A program made the position numbers and the translations under genes. From positions 59,865,708 through 59,929,707 of the forward strand of contig CM067356.1 in NCBI GenBank assembly GCA_034190875.2: 64,000 bases of DNA, read 5' to 3'. Source of the stretch: Urechis unicinctus. Taxonomy: Eukaryota > Annelida > Polychaeta > Xenopneusta > Urechidae. Each line of letters starts with the position of its first letter. Position 1 is the stretch's first letter. The notes below the pieces were generated by a model, which saw only the letters and a list, made by a program, of their open reading frames with translations, ran no database searches and was not told where the DNA came from. This document shows, piece after piece, positions 43,560 through 56,531 of the stretch.

Positions 43560-44095
43560 TGCCAGCCACTGAACATGTGAAAAGAGACATAAAATCCGGA
43601 TAAATCTTGTATCAATGTGACAACCAAAGCTGTCCTACTGTTCGGACATGTCTGCATAGACGTTCTTTGTTTGAATCTCCCTCAATAAGGAGTCTGTATC
43701 CGTGTACAGGAGCTGGAGGTTATTGCCAAACTGTCGTTTCATTGTGTTGTAAGTAAAAGTCGTACATAGAGGTATTTGGATAGGTCCAGTATGCACATAC
43801 CAACGTATACTAGGACTAGCCTGCTCTTATGCATGTTCAAGTCTGCACGAAACATCCTCAAATACATTATGTCTTGCATTGGCAGATCTAGCCACCAACC
43901 TGCGTGTTTTGTCCTCTTCTGCTGAAGGCAACAGCTTAACATGCATGTGAATCTTTGTTAGCCGCATCTCGAGAGAGAAGTATAGATTTAGGTTCCTGTA
44001 GAGGATCACGTACTTTTCTATGCTACGTAGGTTGAGTACCAACTTCTCAACTTCAGAGGGGGGTCCCCACTCCCCCTAGGTGATTGTTGTGGTAG
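43560..44095 (-). pseudogene. Family B DNA polymerase fragment (DNA_pol_B_2, second type)
   Basis: On the minus strand LNLRSIEKYVILYRNLNLY (about 44040-43985), KIHMHVK, then after decayed sequence YVGMCILDLSK (about 43800) and, near 43705, YTDTDS, the palm motif C. This order matches protein-primed polymerases of adintovirus/Polinton-like elements but of a different type from the polymerase at 14837-22640. Several stops show it is dead. Only the palm/thumb part remains; motif A is outside or lost. Confidence 0.75.
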
Positions 44096-44276
44096 TCTGA
44101 CAACCATTCCTTTTGTACCGCCATCCTTTCAGGGGCTAGAGTGACTTTGTAATGACAGAATGGTATTGATGGGTGGTTGTTCTTTCCATTGTGATAGTGT
44201 GCGAGTTCAGTTACTTTTGTGTAAATGTGTTGGTCTCCAGAATTTGCGCTGGCGTGAGATGAAATAAGCAGATACA

Positions 44277-44402
44277 GTTAAGGGGGACTGGAGTACTCCT
44301 GAGGTGCTCAAGAAGTATTACCCTGGGGGGTTGTATGGCTACGACAAGGAGGGCGACCCGATCTGGATAGAACCTATTGGTTACGCTGATGTCAAGGGTT
44401 CG
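44277..44402 (+). pseudogene. SEC14-like (CRAL-TRIO) exon
   Basis: The frame GDWSTPEVLKKYYPGGLYGYD, then DPIWIEPIGYADVKG, matches the start of the CRAL-TRIO lipid-binding domain of SEC14-like proteins (typical PGGLCGYD). An AG (CAGTTAAG) precedes it and the conserved sequence stops after DVKG, a likely exon border. The open frame to 44552 beyond that is not similar. Whether it is part of a live gene cannot be seen here. Confidence 0.75.
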
Positions 44403-44700
44403 TTCTTCATAATACGATCAGGAGATGTAACTAATAAGTTCATCTTTTCTCAACCTTGCTTTCCTTGTATCGCAACCAATGCCGCGGTACTTTTCTTATT
44501 TCCTGAATCAGGCAGGCCGGCACAGCCCGTAGCTATAGTAGGGAAGGCGTGATATATGCGTGTGCTTAGGCGCTCTGCAGTCTTTGACTTGATAGTGTTC
44601 TGGATTTTCCCCCAGCTTAGCCATAAAGCTTAAGGGGTGGTGACAATATTTGACCTGAAAAAATACGGACTCAAACATCTGTGGAAGCCAGGTAAAAGCT

Positions 44701-44725
44701 TGTTGTTGTTGTTGTTGTTGTTGTT
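44701..44725 (+). repeat. (GTT)n microsatellite
   Basis: Eight GTT units. Confidence 0.95.
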
Positions 44726-44884
44726 ATGAAACATTGCAAACGTTTGCTGATATGCCCTGGATCTGAGCCATTCATGCGGATACTAATGCTCTCCCTTCTC
44801 GCATCTCTGTTGCAGCCGTGAAATATTATCCATGTTTGAAGTTCGTTACCCAGAAGCCCTTAAGCGATGTTATGTCATCAATGG

Positions 44885-45000
44885 TGGGTGAATGTGTGGC
44901 GTCAGTGTCAGGCGGATGTTTGGCGTTATTGTCAGGTGGCTGTGTGGTGTTAGTGTCAGGTGGATGTGTGGTGTTAGTGTCAGTTGGATGTGTGATGTTT
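44885..45000 (+). repeat. Minisatellite, about 25 bp units (GTGTGGTGTTAGTGTCAGGTGGAT)
   Basis: Four to five units; a related array occurs at 50340-50470. Confidence 0.88.
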
Positions 45001-45009
45001 GATTTTATT

Positions 45010-48000
45010 TGATTTATTTGTCAACAACAACAACATATCATACATTATAAATGATAATTCGAGTAAGATATACAAAGTTTGTTGGTGACAATGAGGACGA
45101 GACATCATGAGATGTATAAGTCCTCTTATCATGTTCAAAAGAATTAACATTCAACAGAATAAAAAATAATTTATCATACACTTATGGGTATAGTGCTGTA
45201 AAAATAAAACAAAACCATGTGCCAGGAGAGCATACTTCATACAATGTACTTGGCAAGAAAATAAATTCGTAGAGCTATTTTAAAAGAATGCAATGTGCAA
45301 TATACATTAAACTTCGTGCAATTTGCGTTCCAGATATTCACGCCTTTCGAGCGCACGTTATTATAGGCAACTTGTGATTTACATAAAGGTACAATAAAAG
45401 CTTATAGGCATTCAGCCAGAGTACTAAATTTGTAAGCTCCACATTTCAACAGTTTATCATATCATCAATGTTCTTACCAGTTACAAACATATTAGTGTCA
45501 TCTGCATACAGTGTAGGATGCATATGTAGCGTGCGAATGGTATGGTTCAAATAGCGAAATGGGATCGTTATCAGACTTTCCGTTAGCTTCACTAGTTCTG
45601 ACTCAGCCACAACTATTACCGATAATTCGAGACAGCCTGTGCCATTTTTGAGGTCCCGCTTTACAGAACCTCCAGACAACCCTGACTGACTGAAATACCC
45701 GCAATATAGTTCCACTGAATAGAACTCACCAGTAAAACTTCAATAAGGCTTTCTTAACAAAACTACAAGTCTTTATTCAGCTCCAAAAATGCTCTCTCGC
45801 TGCCGAAGATGCAACAGCTTATATAAACAAAGTCACGTGACCACGCGGTAATCCATGCGAAATGTTTACATCATAATAAGCGCATGGACATTAAAATTTC
45901 ATACAAGTTATACATTATATAAAAACACAGGAAACATCAATATACACAGGAAACATCAATACAAAAGTACATTAAGACACAAGCGCAACCAATGAACCAA
46001 ATATATCACACATCATTTACTGGCGACACGACCCCCCATCTAGAGCGGGAAGCAGTTTAGCGCGGAAACCCGCTTACGCCACACATACAGTTCGAAACAT
46101 TAACAATGTCGTTGACATAGATTGAGCCTTGTGGAACGCCACAAGTAATACGCCCTCGTTCAGAGTGGACACCGTTGTAAGTAACATATTGGTATCTTTT
46201 GAGCAAATAATTTTTTATCCACTCTAATGCGATGCTTCTAATGCCGTAGTGTTCCAATTTTCTTATAAGAATACGGTGATTGATGGTGTCGAACGCTTTA
46301 CTTAGATCAATGAAAATCCCTAAAACATTTTTATGTTCTTCGTGAGCATTAATAATTTGATCAACCAAGTAGCTTATAGCTTGAGTGGTACTGGTTTTTT
46401 TTCGAAAACCGAATTGATACTTATATAATATATCGTGCTTACATATATATTCAGTAAGTCGTGTAAGCATGAGTCGTTCTAGTATATTAGAAATACACGG
46501 AAGAACTGATATTGGTCTATAATTACTAATCTGAGAGGAGTCGCCATTTTTAAATATTGGTATAACTCGAGCGATTTTTAGTTCTTTTGGAATAATTCCA
46601 CTTATAAGTGACATGTTAAGCGTGTGAACTAAGGGTTTTATAATGTGTGTTAAAGTGCTTTTTGTTGTGATTGGAGATATGTCATCCCAACCTGGACTTG
46701 AGTGTTTAAGGGATTTTACTATATTAGTTACCTCTATTTCATCTGTGTTTCTAATAAATATAGAGTCAGCATTCGTATACTTTAAATATGTAAGAACATC
46801 TGCATCACAAGGAGGGATCTGTTTTTCAAGGGTAGGTCCTATATTTAAATAAAATTGGTTGAACTAGTTTGCAATTAAATTTTTATCAGTGGTAGTTTTA
46901 CCATCAATAATGAATTCTTCTGATAGTTTGGTCTGCTTTTCTTATTTAGGACATTTTTTATCAACTCCCACGACTTCCTCATGTTACTTTTGTTTTTAGA
47001 AAAGGCATTTTCATAGTAGTTTTGTTCACTTGTTTTCATTAGTGAACGCAATTTACATTTGTAGCGTTTGTATTGTGTTTGGTTGGTCAGCGTGGGGTAT
47101 TTGATGCTTTTTACATTCAATTTATTTTTTACTTTGATAGATTGTTTTAGTCCTGATGTTAGCCATTTATATCTATGTTTATATTTCGATTTTGATAGTT
47201 GAATTGGGAAGCAGGCATCGTATGGATCTTTAACAGTACAATAGAACCTTGTGTATGACTCCTGTTCGCCATTGGTATCTAAAACATCCCTCCATTCAAT
47301 TTTTCCAAGTTCCGCACAGAATTTATCTACTTTTTGGGCCGAGATTTGTCTGTAGTAAAATTGGTCACATTCAGTATTAGTTTTGATGCCGTGGTCGATA
47401 CAGAACACTGGAAAATGGTCACTAACATCTGTACACAAAATATCGGATATATAATTGTACTGTGGTTGAAAATTGGTAAAAATAATGTCTATAAGTGTGG
47501 CGGAACGATTTGTTACTCTCGTGGGTTTGGTAATGAGTGGGGTAAAAGAGAAGAGAATACATCATTTCAAGGAATTCTGCTGTAGCGACATGGCTATCTA
47601 CATTTAACAAGTTAATGTTTACATCGCCCATTAAATAGCAGATTTTGTTTTCATGCTTTATGGCAGACATTATATCAGATACATAATCTATGAAGTTACT
47701 GTTTGAAGTGTTCGGTGGTCGATAGACTGCACCAATTATTATATTCTTACGATTATTGTGAAATTGGAGAGACGTACATTTAGGAATTTCAACGAAAACC
47801 CATTCAATGTTACAGTTGCAGATCGAGAGGTCATTTCTATTATGATAATGTAATTGATCATTAATCAGGAGAGACACCCCTCCACCTGGTTTATTTGTTC
47901 TGTAATAATTGACTGTATTGTAGCCGGCTGGACTAAAATTGCCAACTGTTATATCTGTCAGCCATGTTTCAGTTAGAGCAATAATGTCAAATGAGTATTT

Positions 48001-48400
48001 CAAAGAATTAATATAGGCATCAAGATTGGCATAGTTTTTTTGAGCACTGCGAATATTCACGTGCATAAGTGATAACATGTCAGAGTTACCTTGAGAAGCT
48101 TTACAAAGTGCGTTGAATTCATCTTCGAAATAATTACAGTTTGCTATGGTATAGTCTTTTTGATTTCCGTTGTAGTAATTCATATCTGGATCAAAAGCGG
48201 ACAGCGGATTGTCTTGTTCAGTATCATTAAATTCATGTACATTCAAAATCATGCCCTCTACATTTGCCATGTTATGTGGTCCACATTCCACAATATCATT
48301 AATAGCCTCCATAAAGTCTCTATCATCATTCAAATGATAAAATGGGAATATACTGACAACATATGGAACATTTAAGATAAAAGGAATGAAGGTGCACACG
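45010..48400 (-). pseudogene. CR1/Jockey-group LINE ORF2 (endonuclease and RT)
   Basis: The endonuclease begins about 48100 (LMHVNIRSAQ) with ALTETWL, GGGVSLLIND, AVYRPP, YLMGDVNI, and ends at SDHFPVF (47420) after a frameshift near 47560. The linker (47400-46870) is Lys-rich. RT has ARVIPIFKNGD, NYRPISVLP, FIDLSKAFDTINH and GVPQGS (46614-46100), is interrupted by a solo LTR, and resumes with PTLYADDTN (45515-45490). The segment between GVPQGS and IYVND lacks the usual ILGPLLF-type residues. The 3' part decays to a (TTG)-rich end near 45010. It is a dead LINE copy. Confidence 0.88.
45525..46083 (-). mobile_element. 559 bp solo LTR inside the LINE RT
   Basis: Flanked by CATA at 45521-45524 and 46084-46087. 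On the minus strand the LTR starts TGTGGCGTAAGCGG, contains TATATAAGC near 45818 and AATAAAG near 45770, and ends CACGCTACA. Removing LTR and one CATA makes the LINE frame continuous up to the YADD motif. The parent element is not in the window. Confidence 0.88.
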
Positions 48401-48539
48401 TTTGTTACATATGTTACACGAATGTGATCTTATAGTTGATTCCACAAGTGTACAAAATGTAGTGCTAGTGTATATAGTGCGCAATATATGGATATAAAGA
48501 ATGGTGATGAGACTTACATAAAGGCGGTTTCGTACAACG

Positions 48540-50050
48540 TTATTTCACAGTTTCTCGAGATCTGTCACCTCGCGTATATGGAGGATTTTCGCCTTCAGAT
48601 CTTTCACGAGTACTTTTCCATCATGTGTCCAAGTGTCGGCAACTTTCCGTTCTTTTTCAGCTGTCTTGCTTTCCATAGTATTTCGGAGCGTGTTTTAGTT
48701 AAATCCTCGTTAATAAAGTTAGGTCTGGCCTTTGGCCTAGTGCAAATGTGGTTGACAATCAAAGATCAATCTCCATGCATTTCATAGTTAAACAAATCCA
48801 AAGATGAACCATATCTGGTTATTCTTAAACATCTTACGCTGCTCACTGAAAAATCCAGATCGTCATAAATCTTCGTTATATGCAGCAATCCACCAAAAAA
48901 CACATCGCAAACATTTACGCTGCTTCTTCTCTCGCCATTTTGGTTTAGGGTGACAAAGGGCGCTATGACGAAATTGCTTCCTGTACCAGTGGGGGTCGCA
49001 ATATACCAACGCTCCTTATTATATATCAACTTGGGGAGAGAAGTAACGGCGGTTATCATATTACTTTAAGCATATTTATTTATCAACAATGGCACCAAGC
49101 AGCAAGCCGTATATAAAATTTGCCAATTATTATTAGATGTCTAGTTACATTTACCACACTTATCATCCCTACTCATTGGTATTTTACGTCGCGGCTCTGG
49201 GTCCATTTGTTCTCTCTGTATACACCAAGGCAAGGAAGCAATTTCAAAAATACATCCAGTCTCGATTTCACATAGACTAGAGCAGACAAGCAGACGCATT
49301 TGTGGACGATATTCGGATGCGCATTTATTTTCCCGGAATATATACAAGTGCTTTGTAATACAGCATTCCGACAATTTCAGCGAACAAGGTAATCAACAAT
49401 TGAATCGAACAAAATGACATCAGTATGGCTATGTCAAATGGATAAAGAGTATGGCGAATAAATATTTCGTGATTGACCATTCCACCACATTTGGCTTGGC
49501 ATGAGGTAGGCCTCTACTGCAGACATAGAGGCCTACTGTAGGTCTACGTGGAACAATGTCTTAGGCTGGTCCGCTTTTTGTAGATTTTCTCACGTATTCT
49601 GTATGTCGCCAGTTTCAGTATGACAGGACGGGGTCCAGGTCTGCTTTCTGTCGGCGGTATGCCAACTCGGTGCACCCTGTCGATGTCCGATGTTGTGATT
49701 GGTGGAGACATATTGAGATCCTTATTCACAAGTTTGATTATCTCTTCACAACAGTCCTCATGTTTATGTTAAGGAATGCCGTAAATCCTAAGACTGTTCC
49801 TGCGGGTATACTGTTCAAGAGTGTCGGCTTGAGTTTCAAGACTGAGCACCCGTTTTTCTAGTCGCTCAATGGAGTCGTCTTTTCTCTTTATTATTTTGTT
49901 CAGCGCAGTGATTTCCTTGTGCAATGGATCACAAATTGTGGACTTTAAAGTCTTAATGACGCAGTGTCACTGAGAGCAGCTTTAAGTCCTTTAATAAATT
50001 CATCCATTTCCAGGCCCATCCTTCGCGATAGACATCTCGGCCACCTTGTG
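48540..50050 (-). pseudogene. LINE ORF1 (coiled-coil RNA-binding), interrupted
   Basis: The 5' part (about 49990-49544) has a coiled coil (DDSIERLEKRVLSLETQAD) leading to NSLRIYGIP and then DIDRVHRVG, PVILKLATYRIREKIYKKR, the L1/CR1-type ORF1 RNA-binding core. The C-terminal part is at about 48745-48540 (NFINEDLTKTRSEILWKAR). About 800 bp of other DNA lies between. ORF1 coats LINE RNA and is upstream of the ORF2 at 48400. Confidence 0.75.
48746..49543. mobile_element. Unidentified ~800 bp insertion in LINE ORF1
   Basis: It separates two adjoining parts of ORF1. Minus-strand frames 49059-48766 and 49374-49141 are open but unrecognised. An 10 bp-arm hairpin (TAGGCCTCTA/TAGAGGCCTA, 49507-49535) lies at the right edge. 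Clear terminal repeats or target duplication were not found, so borders are approximate. Confidence 0.5.
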
Positions 50051-50339
50051 GTCATTAGTGATTATGTAACTGGTAGTCGCGCCTGGTCGGCTGTAGAGGG
50101 GAAATGGTGCGCTGCTTGACAGAAAATTGTTGATAACGTTGACTTCAGGTGTACACAAAAGTTGCAATTTTCGCTTTCTAGAAACACTGTAAGCCTATAA
50201 CATTTCACTATGGTCTTCTCGCCACCATTATATATCCATGTGGCGGGTTACATTTAGACGTTGTAACCAGAAATACGCTAAAAAGTCCAAAATAGTAGCA
50301 CACAGATAATGTGTGCCTTGCGTCAAGGTTATGTGCATT

Positions 50340-50470
50340 TCCAGGTTGGTGTCAGTATCATAGAGGTGATGTGTGGCGTTAGTGTTAGAGAGGTGCTGTG
50401 TGATGTTAGTGTCAGGTGGCTGTGTAGTGTTACTGTCATAGAGGTGCTGTGTGATGTTAGTGTCAGAGAG
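50340..50470 (+). repeat. Minisatellite related to 44885-45000
   Basis: Units of TGTGTGATGTTAGTGTCAG with GGTGGC or AGAGGTGC linkers. Confidence 0.8.
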
Positions 50471-50844
50471 TGAGTATAATGTTTAACGGCACACCAACAC
50501 TAATGTGTTATATGGCGCCTAGAAAGGTAAATATATAAGTTTGACCTGATTAAGCAGCCGCCTTCAAGGATAAATGGTTAAAAAAGACGACAAAAACAGG
50601 GATGACGATGAAAAAGGTAAAAGTGCCAACAATTATTCTTGGGCAAGTCACCAACAGCCGATTGACTGGACCAGGCCATTCCAGCTATGTGCTGTGTTGT
50701 GATAGTTGCATAGATGTGCTGTGTACTGTGTCAGGTAAACATGGGAGGGGAAATTGCCAAAAAACTCTACATGGGAAAAGGGCCGAGTTGATTGAATTGG
50801 TGCCCAGCGTCCGCGTTAACAGTCACATGGTCCCAGAGGATGGC

Positions 50845-51045
50845 AGCATCACATGCACAGTGGCCGGCACATGTGAGTAAATGTCTCTCTTCACCTGCAC
50901 AGTGGCCGGCATGTGCAAGTAAATGTCTCTCTTCACATGCACAGTGACTGGCATGACTGATTTTATGTCTCTTTTCACATGTTCAGTGGCTGGCACGTGT
51001 GAGTAAATGTCTCTTTTCACATGCACAGTGATCGGCACGTGTGAG
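50845..51045 (+). repeat. Minisatellite, about 42 bp units
   Basis: About five units of CACATGCACAGTGGCCGGCA followed by a GTGAGTAAATGTCTCT block. The overlapping minus frame is an artefact. Confidence 0.9.
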
Positions 51046-51589
51046 TTTAAAGCCTCTCTTCAGATTAAGATCTCTCAAGCCATCTCCTGATCAGAGTTAG
51101 AAGACATTCACGTGGTAATCTGTAATAAATCCAATTGAACAAGTCACCTTCTTCTTCCAATAATAGCCATTCCCAGCAAAAACCACGTCTTCGTAGCGTC
51201 GCTAGGTAGTGTCACGCTAGCGAAACGAAACCAAATAGTGTCCATTTTGCGAAAGATAAACCAGGAAGCGAAACCAACAAATTCCCAGTCGAGTTGCACT
51301 CATCCGTTCTAAAACGGGTACCGTTCTTATGCTTGTCTTCTGCGGTCTTTTTCGTACAGCATTTCTTAATCAGTTAAATGCAGTCGTTGTCATCTGAGAA
51401 GCCACTCAAATCACTGATTTTACGATTCTCTGGAGGTTAATGAATGACACGACAGTTAATTAAGGATAACAATGTTCATTCACCGAGGGGGGCGGAGGGT
51501 TGGGAGAGGGGTTTGTACAATGTAATATATCTGAGAGCTCGAGCACTCCCGCTTCACACCAATCTCCTTTCTTTTAGAGCGACAAGTAA

Positions 51590-51990
51590 TATAGATTATG
51601 TAGACTGTAATGTGATTTTTGGACTGTAATTCGATTATATAGTCGGTGACGTGATTATATAGACTGTTAGGTGATTTCATATACTGTTATGATATCGTAT
51701 AGACTGTAGTGAGATAATGCAGACTGTAATGTGACTATTTAGACGTGAATGCGGTTATATAGACTGCAATGTGATTGTATCGACTGTAATACGGATATTT
51801 AGAATTTAATGAGATGATATTGAATGTAATGTGCTATTAGAGAGTATAATGTGCTTATATAGAATACAATGTGCTCACATAGAGTTTACTGTGCTTATAT
51901 AGAGTATAATGTGCTTATATAGAGTATACTTTGCTTATATAGAGCATAATGTGCTTATATAGTGTATTATAATTTTAATAGACTATAATG
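51590..51990 (+). repeat. Minisatellite, about 19-21 bp units (ATATAGACTGTAATGTGATT)
   Basis: About twenty units; the left half uses AGACTGTAATGTGATT and the right half AGAGTATAATGTGCTT, a gradual change of consensus. Confidence 0.88.
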
Positions 51991-51999
51991 AGATGATGT

Positions 52000-53530
52000 A
52001 GACTTTGCTAACATCATATTTAATAGCATCGTTTTTGAAGGCTTTATTGATCACCGAATCCATGTCAATATCAACTGTCAGATGAGATGTAACTCATGAT
52101 TGTCACACAATGCTCATGTCAATGCTTTCGATATTAGAGCTTCACCTTCATTTATGGAAAAAAATAAATGCTGTTTTCTTATGTTGTCTTGCCACCCAAG
52201 CCAATGAAAAAAGGATTGCTTTGTCCTGATAGATAACCTGCCAAGGGTTTACAATAATGAAACACAATATCCACACCCCATAACACATTACGAATGGCTT
52301 CAAACATTTCTTAAAACAGCCTAGTTTGAAAAATACATCGAGTTGGTTTTGTAATGAGTTCGGTGAGCTGTAATTGGTCTTATTACCGCGAGTATTGACA
52401 GTAGCTTCTTATGTAAGCCTCATTTACGCCGTGCTTCTAGCAGTGTTGCCAGTACAGAGCTTGTGCTAATTGTTTACACCATAAACAGATAATGCTCTCA
52501 GTTAAACGACACAATTCAGACATACATCTCAGAGTGCACTGAAATATCCGGTGAATTCCACCAGCGTATGGCTGATATGTACTACTGATCTCCCGGCTGG
52601 TGAATACCCCGGAGAGTCAGTCGGTCTAAATAATGTAGGTCTAGACTGCCCAGCTAATGCTATAATACTATTCCAGCTAATAAGTTTTTAGGCCCCCCCC
52701 CCCCCCCCCCCACTTAATTATCAGCAAGACATCCCGGGTAACATCTGACCACCTGGTGGGGAGAGTTGTAACCCTGATAGTAGCAATCCTTATAGCCTTG
52801 ACCCACAAGCGGGTCCACCCTCCTAGTTGGAGTCGAGATTCAGACCGACATTTCAAGGAGATTCATTGTTGAAACTTAATAAACCCAATAAGCAACTCTA
52901 CTCCTGGAAGAAATTAAGTATAAGACTAAAACATCTACGTAGTCCACAACGACGGCTAAAAAATCTACGGAAGTATAAGACTAAAACATCTACGTAGTCA
53001 CAACGTAGCTGCCACGCGGCCATGCCGTTGTGACCACGTTACATTTCTACGTTGACACCACGTGATTGTGTATAGTCCCAGATTCGGTGTGGACACGTGA
53101 CATCTCTATGTTGCATTTTCACAGACAGGCTGCTGTGCAATAAATAATGTTTTATCATATAATTGCCTTTTTCAAGCTTTATTGAAATATAAAATATGAG
53201 TAAAATAAAAATAGTCAGAATTAGCCTATTACTTATTATCACCCTGCAGAGGGGCAGGTCAACGAAGGCCCGTTTCCCCTTCTTCCTCCTCAATCTATAC
53301 TGTGACCATAAGCCATTTGTTCCAAGTTTCTCCAAGATCCGATGCTCCGATTCACCAACGGTTGAGCCACGGACAGATACCATGAAATAGGCCTGTTAAA
53401 CAAACCCTAATACAGTCATTTGATGAACAATAGTTTGTAAAAAAGCCTTAAAATATTCATAGAAATACGTCTAGGGCCGCCTATTTCAACAACTGAAATA
53501 TGGGCCGCCTATTTCAACAAAGCCTAAAAT
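52000..53530. other. No gene recognised; poly-C tract at 52692-52711
   Basis: A ~20 C tract is followed by CACTTAATTATC. A short duplicated phrase (AAGACTAAAACATCTACGTAGT) occurs at 52922 and 52978. The remaining frames are short and without motifs. Confidence 0.5.
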
Positions 53531-53540
53531 ATTCATAGAA

Positions 53541-54097
<557 letters not shown>

Positions 54098-54099
54098 CT

Positions 54100-55490
54100 T
54101 CATTGATACACGACAAGCAGGCATAGACTAGCAAGTAGTGTGCTAGCTGATATGTCTTACGCCACGCAACGTTATCTTCAGTCCATTACCAGATTACATA
54201 GGGTTATAGCAGCCTTGGGCGAACAATGAAAATTAATATCCTCACTTTTCGCAGTTGACCTGAGGAGTTAGTTCGACAAAACACGTGGAGGATTAAATCG
54301 TCTCTAATGCCGCAGCGTTTACCTGACCTCTTTCATAATCGGTGCTACAAGCAGATTATTGACTCGCCAGTGCTCCGCCGGCTGCATTGTCCGCTGCAGT
54401 TTGAATGACGATAGCCAACCAGCATGCTTTACGGGGATGCTACATTGGTCGTGACCTCTATTTTGTGCGCCGTTTGATCCTTCCTGCTAAGTTTATGACT
54501 CTGGCATGATCTGACTATTGTTACCTTTCGAAACAGCTTAGTAACCCTGGGTCAGTTATGCTCTACAGTAGAATCCCGTTGCATAAATCAACGTCTAGAC
54601 AAGTCATGAAAATAATGACTTGGTCACTGGGGTCAATCAACTGTACGTGACCATATGAATATGTCCGGTGTACCCCCGTAGATACCATACCACCCTCAGC
54701 ACGACTGGCCGGCTACACACCTGGGGCCATATCCATAAAGAATCTTAACTTGAGTCGTCTTGACTTGAGTTGGTGAGCTTGGCCGAGTCCGCGAACACAA
54801 AACAAATTGTCAGCGAACTCAGCTGAGACCGCCAGCTCAGGGCTGGCAAACAGCCAAAAAAGATTAGTGGCTATAATTTCACACATGTACCAAAGACGTC
54901 TAGTAGTATCTTTGCATGTACCATCGCGATCATAGTCTGTGACTTACAGGAAAAGGAACAATATGTTTTTATGTGTTCATTAGACAGAAAATGGAATAAA
55001 ATGGCGAAGAATGATCGATTAAGACGAAGGTCTAGTCTGACTCTTTTATATAATAGTCTAGACCTATCGTCATTGTCATTTATCAAAGCTAAGTCAAAAA
55101 GGAATAGCCTTAAAACCGTTTTCTTATGAATATGTCACTCACCTTTATTCAATCAGACTGTACAATATTATATGATATCAAGTATAATATACGGTGCAGA
55201 TTTTCGATCTACGCCATTGTTTCCATGAACGTAACCACAACGCCAACGGCACGATGAACCATTGTTTCTTATGTAGACGATTTACACACTTACTGGGTCT
55301 TATAATCTGCAATATAATCACGGCTAATCCACACGATAGGGAAATAATTCCACCAACCATGCTTGCACAAATAACATTATTATTCCGCGATAAATATAAA
55401 CACTCTATGTGGAGATTTGTTGTTTGACAGTCCGTTGGAATTCGCGCGTAACTGGGTCACTGCGCGTCATTAGTCATCTTGAACACCGAG
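54100..55490. other. No gene recognised
   Basis: Short frames on both strands without motifs. ORF 55178-55360 (minus) is hydrophobic but has no supporting features. Confidence 0.45.
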
Positions 55491-55494
55491 CTTT

Positions 55495-56042
55495 GCGCTA
55501 GCCAGCATCGCTTCAAACACAACCGAGGCGCAGACCTCTACTTAAGACCAGACCCACCTCATCATCTCCCGAAAAGCAGCAGCTTCGTCGTCAAGTAAAG
55601 TGATTGGATTCGGTTGAACCAAAGACCTCCTTTCCAGCATCGCTTCAAACACGGCCGAGGCGCAGACCAGTACGAATCTGTGAGCCATGATTGTCTGCTT
55701 AGAGTCACCGACGACGAACTTGACGTCAGCGCCATACTGTCCCTCCAACATGTACCTCTGTCTCTGGAGGAGAGAGAGACCGACCCTCCAGTCCTCCGCC
55801 TCCACCGACGCCATGGTTGATCAAGATCTATCACGACTGCAACAAGAAGGAAGGAATCAACGGGTCAAAGGGGATGCACCATACGGGGAGAGGTAGGGTG
55901 TGAGGGAAATATAACTCACCGGGATCACACCAGGCATAGATTAGGACTAAACGCAACAATCCACAATAGAAGTGAACTCACTTCATATGGCCGTCGTTTT
56001 CGGGAGATGACCAAGGGAGTCTGGTCTTAAGTAGAGGGCCGG
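55495..56042. repeat. Duplicated and inverted pieces of the BTB exon
   Basis: CCAGCATCGCTTCAAACAC.. occurs at 55502 and 55635 (direct). TCGGGAGATGA..GTCTGGTCTTAAGTAGAGG occurs on minus at about 55572-55536 and on plus at 56005-56038 (inverted). Confidence 0.8.
55542..55814 (-). CDS. BTB/POZ domain exon (BTBD1/2/3/6-like)
   Basis: On the minus strand, ATG at 55814 opens MASVEAEDWRVGLSLLQRQ followed by a BTB core: GADVKFVVG, MAHRFVLVCASAVFEAMLE, ITLLDDEAAAFREMMRWVW. BTB domains mediate dimerisation and recruitment of CUL3 ubiquitin ligase. The exon ends at about 55545 in TGG-TCT-TAA; a donor is not clear. About 45 bp of the domain is duplicated downstream at 55500-55540. The start is the first ATG before the conserved region. 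BACK domain exons are absent, and the PHR exon of the same gene type lies on the opposite strand at 56535. Confidence 0.75.
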   Translation of the reverse strand: MASVEAEDWRVGLSLLQRQRYMLEGQYGADVKFVVGDSKQTIMAHRFVLVCASAVFEAMLERRSLVQPNPITLLDDEAAAFREMMRWVWS

Positions 56043-56223
56043 GTGATCTGCAATTAAGCTGGGTCCGTTTGGAATCCCTCTCTCCTCTTAACCCCACTTT
56101 TGACATGTCTGACATGTCCTAACTCCTCAGTGCACACTGGAATAATGATTACTGGAAAATGTTTCGTAGTGCGATCAACATCACATCTCCCATTCCCAAA
56201 TCGACGATGCAGTATGATTACAG

Positions 56224-56531
<308 letters not shown>

